Of a stretch of 13,029 nucleotides of DNA, positions 8,100-13,029 are shown piece after piece. Each line of letters begins with the position of its first letter. The stretch's first letter is position 1. The notes beneath the pieces were generated by a model. The model did not search any database. It saw only the letters and a program-made list of their open reading frames with translations, and had not been told where the DNA came from. Origin of the DNA: Aquificaceae bacterium (GTDB lineage Bacteria; Aquificota; Aquificia; Aquificales; Aquificaceae); the NCBI GenBank assembly GCA_027014185.1, contig JALWEK010000017.1, positions 1 to 13,029 of the forward strand. The letters run 5' to 3'. The position numbers were made by a program, and so were the translations under genes.

Positions 8100-9088
8100 A
8101 GGACACGCTTGAAATTGCGAAGGAGTTCTACATAAACGAACTCAACGATTACAGACTATACAGGGAACTGGCCAAGAAGGCTAGAACTGAGGACCTCAGG
8201 AGAACCCTGGAGCACATAGCCAACATGGAAAAGGGCCACTCCAGGTTCTGGAGGAGTTTTCTGGAAAGGAGGGGGGAAGAACCGCCGAAAGAGAGGAGAA
8301 GGCTCTTCCAGAGCTTTCTGATACTGCTTGGGAACTTCGTAAACCCTTTAATACTCGTTTCTCTGCTGGAGCTTGGTGAGTCGAACGCCTACGCCCAGTA
8401 CTACAGGTTTCTGAAGAAAAGGAGGGGAGATTTATCGGAGGAGGAGCTGGAGAGACTCAAGGGTATAATCCTCGACGAACTCTCCCACGAGAGTACATTC
8501 AGGGATGAGATAGAGAGACTCGGTCTTTCCAACGTTAGGGACATGGTCCTGGGAATGAACGACGGGCTCGTGGAGCTGCTCGGTGTTGTGGCAGGCCTTT
8601 CCGCAGTTTACAGGGAGGATCCGGTGGTTGTGGGTGTGAGCGGTGTTGTTGTGGGGGTTGCCGGAGCCATATCGATGGGTGTAGGGGCTTTCGTCTCGGT
8701 TCGCTCACAGAGGCAGGTGAACGAATCTCTCCTCGAGAGGGATGGGATAGTGGCCGAGCTCACGGGAAAGGAGATAAAGGAGGTCGGTACTGATGGAGAG
8801 AGCGAGCTCCGTTCGGCGCTCTTTACGGGCGTCTCGTACCTGGTAGGAGTTGTATTCCCGGTCACGCCCTTTTTCCTCGCCACCAACTCCATCGTAGCCC
8901 TCAGCCTTTCCCTGTTTTTAGCCCTCTCCGTCCTTGCCTTCGTGGGTGGTTTCGTGGCCCTAGTATCGGGTATATCGATCAGGAAGAAGGTTCTGGAGAT
9001 GGTCCTGTCCGCATCCTTCGCGGCCGGGGCGAGCTACGTCGTCGGCAAGCTGGTAAAGTTTATATTTGGCCTCAGCCTCGAAGTATAA
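8096..9088 (+). CDS. ferritin-like/VIT1 fusion iron transporter (MbfA-like)
   Basis: A 330-residue membrane protein of two parts. The N-terminal ferritin/rubrerythrin-like four-helix domain (about 1-142) has the di-iron ligand set: E15, E45 with H48 (EKGH), E92 or E95, and E128 with H131 (ELSH). The C-terminal VIT1/CCC1 domain starts at NVRDMVLGMNDGLVE (146-160), with D156 and E160, and has about five membrane segments (near 151-172, 177-202, 240-261, 265-291 and 300-325); AISMGVGAFVS (191-201) is the family motif of the second. The closest described architecture is MbfA of alpha-proteobacteria, which exports iron and limits peroxide stress. Vacuolar VIT1 proteins instead move iron out of the cytosol into a vacuole. 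The role here, iron or manganese efflux tied to oxidation, is inferred. It overlaps the porphyrinogen oxidase gene by 4 bp, so the two are cotranscribed. The 3' end overlaps the convergent lyase gene by 17 bp. Confidence 0.9.
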   Translation: MKDTLEIAKEFYINELNDYRLYRELAKKARTEDLRRTLEHIANMEKGHSRFWRSFLERRGEEPPKERRRLFQSFLILLGNFVNPLILVSLLELGESNAYAQYYRFLKKRRGDLSEEELERLKGIILDELSHESTFRDEIERLGLSNVRDMVLGMNDGLVELLGVVAGLSAVYREDPVVVGVSGVVVGVAGAISMGVGAFVSVRSQRQVNESLLERDGIVAELTGKEIKEVGTDGESELRSALFTGVSYLVGVVFPVTPFFLATNSIVALSLSLFLALSVLAFVGGFVALVSGISIRKKVLEMVLSASFAAGASYVVGKLVKFIFGLSLEV

Positions 9089-9800
9089 TGGACCTCATCT
9101 CCTCGAGGAGATCCCTATCTACCTCCTTGCTCAATCCTTCCACCTTTGTTACAGGAACTACGCCGAGGATCGAGTTGGTTATGAAAATCGATCCCGCCTC
9201 TTCTAAGTCTTTTACCTTGAGCTTCTCCTCCCTTATGTTCAGCTCCCTGCTCAGCATCTCGAGTGTGGTTCCCCACAGGAGACCCCCCTCACGGTAGGGT
9301 GTAAGCAATTTGCTCCCTTTCAGAAGTACGAGGTTGGTTGAGGAGCATTCTGTGATCTCTTCCCTCTCGTTTAGAACTATCCCGTCGTAGTAGCCCCTTT
9401 TTCTGGCTTCCCTTTTCACCAGGATGTTGAAGAGGAAGTTGGTGGTCTTGTGCCTGAAGGTAGGGTTTTGGGAGTGCCTCCTGTAGCTTGAGATCGTAAG
9501 CTTAACCTCATTAGGAGGGGAGGGGAGAGCCTTCACCACCACCCTTACCTCGTAGTCCTCGGGTTCGTCTCCAAAGTACTCGCTCCCTTTTGAGAGGAGG
9601 CAGAACTTCACGTATATATCCTTTTCACCGCCTGCGGCGGTCCTTATGTAGCTCAAGAACTCCTCGTAGCTCGGGTACTTTAGCCCGAGTTCCTGGGCAG
9701 AGCTTTTGAGCCTCTCGTAGTGTAGCCTGACCTTGGGAGTCTCACCTCTCCACCTTATGGTCTCGAATAGACCCTCTCCGAAGTACAGGGTTCTGTTCAT
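9072..9800 (-). CDS. pabC: class IV aminotransferase fold, probable aminodeoxychorismate lyase
   Basis: PLP enzyme of the branched-chain aminotransferase/PabC fold. PabC splits 4-amino-4-deoxychorismate to p-aminobenzoate and pyruvate for folate. The 242 residues are at the short end of the family, as PabC usually is. Visible marks are the start [11 protein letters not shown] (6-16), R30, the PLP lysine K118 in RHKTTN, E151 and N156 in ITECSSTNL, and [10 protein letters not shown] near the C-terminus. The first feature (GEGLFETIR) is typical of PabC, but D-amino acid and branched-chain aminotransferases share the fold, so the substrate is a best guess. No pabA or pabB is in the window. It starts with a 4-bp ATGA overlap with the preceding gene, so it is translationally coupled. 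Confidence 0.8.
   Translation of the reverse strand: MNRTLYFGEGLFETIRWRGETPKVRLHYERLKSSAQELGLKYPSYEEFLSYIRTAAGGEKDIYVKFCLLSKGSEYFGDEPEDYEVRVVVKALPSPPNEVKLTISSYRRHSQNPTFRHKTTNFLFNILVKREARKRGYYDGIVLNEREEITECSSTNLVLLKGSKLLTPYREGGLLWGTTLEMLSRELNIREEKLKVKDLEEAGSIFITNSILGVVPVTKVEGLSKEVDRDLLEEMRSIILRG
9097..9112. repeat. 16-bp perfect palindrome near the convergent junction
   Basis: ATCTCCTC followed by GAGGAGAT reads the same on both strands. It lies 8 nt past the stop of the MbfA-like gene and inside the 3' end of the lyase gene, where it encodes Leu-Glu-Glu. As RNA it can fold to a 6-bp stem with a TCGA loop. No T-tract follows. Confidence 0.4.
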
Positions 9801-11017
9801 ACCTTGGCCTGGAGCTTCCTGAAGGCCCTCCTTATCCCCCTCACCGCCTGCTTTATCCTGAGCTCGTTCTCCACAAGGGCGAACCTCACGAAACCCTCAC
9901 CATACTCTCCGAAGCCTACACCGGGAGACACGGCCACCTTAGCCTCCCTCAGGAGGAACATCGAAAAGTCTAGGGAGTTCATCCCGATCCACTCAGGTAT
10001 CTTGGCCCAGACGAACATCGAACCCTTGGGCTTTTCCACCTCCCAGCCGGCACTCCTCAAACCTTCAACCAGAACGTCCCTCCTCCTCTCGTACATACGG
10101 GCGTTCCTCTCCACTATCTCGTAGGGGCTATCTAGAGCTATTATGGCGGCCACCTGTATGGGGGTGAAGACACCGTAATCGAGGTAGCTCTTCAGGTGGG
10201 CAAGGTTCTTTATTATCCTCTCGTTCCCCACGGCGAAGGCTATCCTCCACCCTGCCATGGAAAATCCCTTTGACATAGAGTAGAGCTCAACCGCCACGTC
10301 TTTTGCCCCCTCTATCTCGAGTATGGAAGGGGGCCTGTATCCGTCGAAGGATATGTCCGCGTAGGCGAAGTCGTGGATTATCCATATACCCTTCTCCCTT
10401 GCGAACTTCACCAGCTCTCTGAAGAAGTCCTTCTCAACGCATATGGTCGTCGGATTGTGGGGGAAACTCACCACTATGACCTTCGGCTGAGGCATAGACT
10501 CCTTTACTGTCTGATAGAACCTCCTCAGAAAGCCCTCCTGAGGATCTTCGTCATCGTCAAAGACAAGGGGGATCGACCTCACCTCCCCTCCCGCTATTAT
10601 GGGAGCGTAGTAGTGTATTGGGTAGGTTGGGTTGGGAACTATAACCGAGTCTCCCGGGGTTATCATAGCGAGCATTAGATGGGAGTAGCCCTCCTTAGCC
10701 CCTATCGTCATTATGGCTTCCCTTTCGGGGTCGAGCTTGACGCCAAAGCGCCTCTCGTAAAAATCGCATATAGCTTTCCTGAGCCTGGGAATGCCCTTCG
10801 AGGCGGAGTAGCCGTGGACGTTGGGGCGCCTCGCTACCTCGCAGAGCTTCTCGATTATGTGGGGGGCCGGAGGAGTGTTGGGATTTCCCATCCCGAGGTC
10901 TATTATGTCCTCACCCTGCCTTCTCAGCTTGTGTTTCAGCTCGTTCACAACTGCGAATACGTAGGGTGGTAGCCTCTTTATCCGTGGGAAGGCCCAGTCC
11001 ATCTCCCTATCATTCAT
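9797..11017 (-). CDS. alaC: AlaC-like class I aminotransferase (alanine transaminase)
   Basis: PLP-dependent fold-type I aminotransferase of 406 residues, with strong resemblance along its length to E. coli AlaC (YfdZ), which makes alanine from pyruvate and glutamate. Motifs recalled from that protein are kept: [10 protein letters not shown] (12-21), [11 protein letters not shown] (36-46), [13 protein letters not shown] (68-80), FPHNPT with N188, HDFAYAD with D216 and Y219, and the PLP lysine K250 in [12 protein letters not shown] with R258. LL-diaminopimelate and aspartate aminotransferases are relatives; the substrate cannot be fixed by motif alone. The ATG at 11017 lies inside the end of the DksA-like gene (8-bp overlap), with GAGGAG seven bases upstream. 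A Met at codon 6 is a less likely start. The gene is in one transcript with the DksA-like and lyase genes. Confidence 0.9.
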   Translation of the reverse strand: MNDREMDWAFPRIKRLPPYVFAVVNELKHKLRRQGEDIIDLGMGNPNTPPAPHIIEKLCEVARRPNVHGYSASKGIPRLRKAICDFYERRFGVKLDPEREAIMTIGAKEGYSHLMLAMITPGDSVIVPNPTYPIHYYAPIIAGGEVRSIPLVFDDDEDPQEGFLRRFYQTVKESMPQPKVIVVSFPHNPTTICVEKDFFRELVKFAREKGIWIIHDFAYADISFDGYRPPSILEIEGAKDVAVELYSMSKGFSMAGWRIAFAVGNERIIKNLAHLKSYLDYGVFTPIQVAAIIALDSPYEIVERNARMYERRRDVLVEGLRSAGWEVEKPKGSMFVWAKIPEWIGMNSLDFSMFLLREAKVAVSPGVGFGEYGEGFVRFALVENELRIKQAVRGIRRAFRKLQAKV

Positions 11018-11372
11018 TCTCGTGCTCCTCTTCCAGCTCCTTGCACTCTATACACATGGTAGTTACCGGTCTCGCCCTGAGCCTCTCGAAGGGTATGTGT
11101 GCACCGCAGTTCTCACACACGCCGTACGTTCCCGATTCTATCTTCATAAGCGCGTAGTCTATCTTGTGTATCAGCTTCGCCTCCCTTCCTTTTATCCTGA
11201 AGGTCAGGTACCTCTCCTCTTCCAGGTCTGCCCTGTCTATCTCGTCGCCCCCTTCGAAGGTGACGTTGGAGGGATCCCTTATCTGCTCCTGCGCTGACTC
11301 TAGGAGTCTTTCCCTCATCTTGAGGAGGGCTTCCTTTATCTCCTTTACCTGCTCCTCCGTCAGATGTTTCAA
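11010..11372 (-). CDS. dksA: DksA/TraR C4-zinc-finger RNA polymerase-binding protein
   Basis: DksA enters the secondary channel of RNA polymerase and, with ppGpp, alters rRNA and amino-acid promoter activity. This 120-residue protein has the C-terminal zinc finger with C86, C89, C107 and C110 (CENC and CIEC). The functional tip loop matches E. coli DksA: D43-E-I-D46-R-A48, equivalent to D71, D74 and A76. A coiled-coil-forming N-terminal part precedes it. It is shorter at the N-terminus than E. coli DksA (151), so other TraR/DksA-family roles are possible. The start is TTG at 11372; upstream GAGGTAAGGGA provides a ribosome site at 6-7 nt. No ATG lies before codon 19. Lying upstream of an alanine aminotransferase fits, but does not prove, a link with amino-acid control. 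Confidence 0.88.
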   Translation of the reverse strand: MKHLTEEQVKEIKEALLKMRERLLESAQEQIRDPSNVTFEGGDEIDRADLEEERYLTFRIKGREAKLIHKIDYALMKIESGTYGVCENCGAHIPFERLRARPVTTMCIECKELEEEHENE

Positions 11373-11390
11373 TCCCTTACCTCACAGCCT

Positions 11391-11396
11391 AATATA
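11391..11396 (-). promoter_or_regulatory. possible -10 of the DksA-like gene
   Basis: The complement of 11391-11396 is TATATT, about 18 nt before the TTG start. It lies in the 36-bp gap after the cytochrome gene, so the cluster may have its own promoter here in addition to readthrough. No clear -35. Confidence 0.3.
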
Positions 11397-11408
11397 ATTA
11401 AGTATAGT

Positions 11409-11663
11409 TTACTTTCCGCCAGACAGCCACTCGGCTATAAGCTTTATCTCCATCTCCGATAGACCTCTTCCCCAAGGGCACCTCTTGGCGAGTTCGAGGA
11501 CGCCATCGGGGTCGTTCTTGTATTTTTCCTTCAGGTAGCTGAGGGGCTTGCCGCTACCCGGGGCGTGGCATCTAAGGCAGTGGTTGTCGAAGAGGAGCTT
11601 TCCCTCCGGAACGGCTAACGACATGTATGAAAAAGCCAGCATGGCCACCAGGATCCTTCCCAT
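11409..11663 (-). CDS. small secreted mono-heme cytochrome c
   Basis: An 84-residue exported cytochrome. A signal peptide covers about residues 1-18 (short R3 start, hydrophobic 4-17, cleavage near Ala17). The heme site is C29-L-R-C32-H33. After it come GKPL and a helix that ends in the usual LSEMEIKLIAEWL (68-80). Where class I cytochromes have the distal Met before this helix, this protein has C62 in KRCPWGRG, so heme ligation may be His/Cys; M71 sits inside the helix and is not placed well to be a ligand. The start ATG has GGAGG (plus 11670-11674) about six bases upstream. The redox partner is unknown; the gene is first in the minus-strand run and diverges from murG. I do not recognise a named subfamily. 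Confidence 0.88.
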   Translation of the reverse strand: MGRILVAMLAFSYMSLAVPEGKLLFDNHCLRCHAPGSGKPLSYLKEKYKNDPDGVLELAKRCPWGRGLSEMEIKLIAEWLSGGK

Positions 11664-11678
11664 GACACACCTCCGTAT

Positions 11679-11684
11679 TAGAAT
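11679..11684 (+). promoter_or_regulatory. putative murG -10 element, leaderless type
   Basis: TAGAAT at 11679-11684 lies 2 nt before the ATG at 11687 and 8 nt before the in-frame ATG at 11693. A transcript begun at the normal distance would start at 11690-11693. No Shine-Dalgarno precedes either ATG. It lies just upstream of the divergent cytochrome gene's ribosome site. Confidence 0.45.
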
Positions 11685-11692
11685 TTATGCGG

Positions 11693-12745
11693 ATGAAACT
11701 TGTGGTCTCAGGTGGAGGAACTGGAGGACACTTCTTCCCTGCTTTAGAGATACTCAAGGAGGCGAAGGAGAGGAACCTGGAGACTCTCTACGTTGGCACT
11801 GAGAGGGGTATAGAGAGGAGCTTTGAACATGAGATCCCCGGCGAGAAGCTCTTCCTGAAGACACACCCCCTGAGAGGGGTTCCCCTTAAAGACAGGCTCA
11901 GGGCTCTCTGGAGCTTCTGGAGGGGTATTTCCGTACTCAGGTCTGAGGTGATGGGAGATTTCAGGTCGCTCGTCTTTGGGGGATACTCGAGCGTGCCTGT
12001 GGGGATACACGCTGTGCTCAGCCGCAGGGCTCTCTTCCTCCACGAGCAGAACTCGGTCCCGAGCATGACCAACAGGAGCCTGTACCCTTTTACAAGAAAA
12101 GTATTCATAACCTTCGAGCATACGAGAAAGTTCTTTAAGGGAAAGCACGTGATAAGGGCCGGCCTTCCTATCAGGAGAGAGCTGTTTCAGGCCAAGCTCG
12201 ATAAGGTAAACGCTAAGGAAACCCTCGGCTTGGATCCCCGATCTCCCCTAATACTATTCATGGGTGGCAGCCAGGGTGCGAGATTTTTGAACACACTGGC
12301 TATCGACTTTGCCAGAAGAACCGGCGCCCAGGTTCTGCTCCTGTCGGGAAGGCAGGACTACGATAGGGTGGTTGAACTCTCCAAGGGAGTTGAGAACGTT
12401 AAGGTCTTTCCCTTCAGGACCGACATGGGGGTGATATACTCGGCAACGGATGTTGCGGTTTGCAGGTCGGGAGCTGGAACGGTCTCAGAGCTGGCCCTGT
12501 TTAAGATACCGGCCCTCTTCGTGCCCTACCCTTTTGCGGCCGGTGATCATCAGTATTACAACGCAAAGGAGATAGAGGAGCTCGGTGGGGGGTTCGTTAT
12601 AAGACAGGAGGAGGTGAACCTTGAGAAGGTGGTTGCCCTGGTGGACAGGATCTTTTCCAACCTAAAAAATATGTCGGAGGCTATCGGCTCCTTCGCAAAC
12701 CCTGATGCGGCAAGGCTAATCCTCGACGAGATCTCTGAGGATTGA
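11693..12745 (+). CDS. murG: UDP-N-acetylglucosamine transferase of peptidoglycan synthesis (MurG)
   Basis: Adds GlcNAc from UDP-GlcNAc to lipid I on the inner face of the membrane, giving lipid II. The 350 residues are typical. Family motifs are complete: GGGTGGH (7-13), GGYSS (96-100), HEQN (117-120), GGSQGA (191-196) and RSGAGTVSE with E266, then H286-Q287 in the donor pocket. I place the start at ATG 11693 because a -10-like TAGAAT ends 8 nt upstream; the ATG at 11687, two codons earlier, is too near that box to be transcribed in a leaderless message. Gene finders may prefer 11687 (352 aa). The usual neighbours of murG (ftsW, murC, murD) are absent here, so it is outside a dcw cluster. 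The 3' end overlaps a convergent gene by 30 bp. Confidence 0.94.
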   Translation: MKLVVSGGGTGGHFFPALEILKEAKERNLETLYVGTERGIERSFEHEIPGEKLFLKTHPLRGVPLKDRLRALWSFWRGISVLRSEVMGDFRSLVFGGYSSVPVGIHAVLSRRALFLHEQNSVPSMTNRSLYPFTRKVFITFEHTRKFFKGKHVIRAGLPIRRELFQAKLDKVNAKETLGLDPRSPLILFMGGSQGARFLNTLAIDFARRTGAQVLLLSGRQDYDRVVELSKGVENVKVFPFRTDMGVIYSATDVAVCRSGAGTVSELALFKIPALFVPYPFAAGDHQYYNAKEIEELGGGFVIRQEEVNLEKVVALVDRIFSNLKNMSEAIGSFANPDAARLILDEISED

Positions 12746-13029
12746 GGCGAGTTCCTCCCTGCTTCTTTCGGTGTTCACAACCACGTAGGTGATCTCCTCC
12801 GGCGGTTCAAAGACCTCCTTCTGTTTCAGGTATATGTTGTAATCCGCGTCCGACACATCTTTCCTTTTAGATAACCTCCTCCTTATCTCCTCGTCGCTCG
12901 CGGTCGCAAGTATGAACAGAGGATCCTCAAAGTTATCTACAACAAGTCTCCTCTGCCATCTTTTCAGGAACGTGGCGTCTAGAACTACCCTCTTCCCCCT
13001 CGATACCAGCTCCCCTGCCCTTCTAACCA
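12716..13029 (-). CDS. C-terminal part of a P-loop kinase-like ATPase (cut by window edge)
   Basis: About 103 residues are visible in frame from 13027 down to the TAG at 12716-12718. The reading frame is open and uses the codons of its neighbours. Visible motifs are VVLDATFLKRWQRR (a strand, Asp and Arg as in the predicted-kinase family COG0645 and the second half of COG2187 proteins), then LFILATASDEEIRRRLSKR and SDADYNIYLKQKEVFEPPEE, the lid with Arg residues and the SDA element. The Walker A motif must lie outside the window. It belongs near zeta-toxin and aminoglycoside-kinase-like ATPases of unknown substrate. It overlaps the end of murG by 30 bp. Confidence 0.75.
   Translation of the reverse strand, partial: VRRAGELVSRGKRVVLDATFLKRWQRRLVVDNFEDPLFILATASDEEIRRRLSKRKDVSDADYNIYLKQKEVFEPPEEITYVVVNTERSREELASILRDLVED
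12718..12743. terminator. inverted repeat in the murG convergent overlap
   Basis: AATCCTC (12718-12724) pairs perfectly with GAGGATT (12737-12743) around a 12-nt loop. It lies within the overlap of murG and the convergent kinase-like gene. No T-tract follows in either direction, so it is at most a weak or factor-assisted terminator. Confidence 0.3.

Noticed and set aside
8623..8700. Tandem GTG/GTT-rich tract in the MbfA-like gene as a DNA repeat
   Set aside because: It encodes Val/Gly-rich membrane helix and has no exact repeated unit.
11744..12148. 134-codon open frame on the minus strand within murG
   Set aside because: Shadow of the conserved MurG frame; no motifs and no start signal.

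Overview
The window reads as an ordinary, very compact chromosomal segment of a thermophilic bacterium. Arg is written mostly AGG/AGA and Ile often ATA, the proteins are rich in charged residues (Glu, Lys, Arg), genes overlap heavily, and the gene set is housekeeping. This fits an Aquificota-like lineage, but that assignment is inference from composition and protein style, not from a marker gene. I see no rRNA, tRNA, CRISPR array, insertion sequence, prophage or attachment site.

Layout. At the left edge the first codons of a minus-strand gene (1-11) diverge from leuB (141-1226). leuB overlaps an unrecognised secreted beta-rich protein gene (1223-2719). That gene converges with and overlaps lon (2706-5081, minus). 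lon diverges from a thiamine cluster thiS - Uma2-family gene - thiG (5122-6690). After a 104-bp gap comes a pair coding for a HemY-type porphyrinogen oxidase (6795-8099) and a ferritin-like/VIT1 fusion of MbfA type (8096-9088). That pair converges with a minus-strand cluster read from right to left: small cytochrome c (11663-11409), DksA/TraR protein (11372-11010), AlaC-like aminotransferase (11017-9797) and PabC-like class IV lyase (9800-9072). murG (11693-12745) diverges from the cytochrome and converges with the C-terminal part of a P-loop kinase (12716-13029, minus), which is cut by the window edge.

How the genes work together. leuB serves leucine synthesis. ThiS and ThiG act together in building the thiazole half of thiamine; the Uma2-family gene between them has no known role there. 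The porphyrinogen oxidase makes a late heme precursor, and the MbfA-like partner stores and exports iron, so this pair may join porphyrin and iron handling. Lon is the ATP-dependent protease. The DksA-like protein sits with amino-acid and folate enzymes.

The most interesting signals are structural rather than a new system. (1) All four plus-strand operon heads (leuB, thiS, porphyrinogen oxidase, murG) lack a Shine-Dalgarno and have a -10-like hexamer 6-8 nt before the ATG, as expected for leaderless mRNA. The divergent minus-strand partners have clear Shine-Dalgarno sequences. (2) All three convergent gene pairs overlap at their 3' ends and each carries an inverted repeat at the junction, with no U-tract terminator. 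(3) The small cytochrome c has a Cys where the distal Met ligand is expected.
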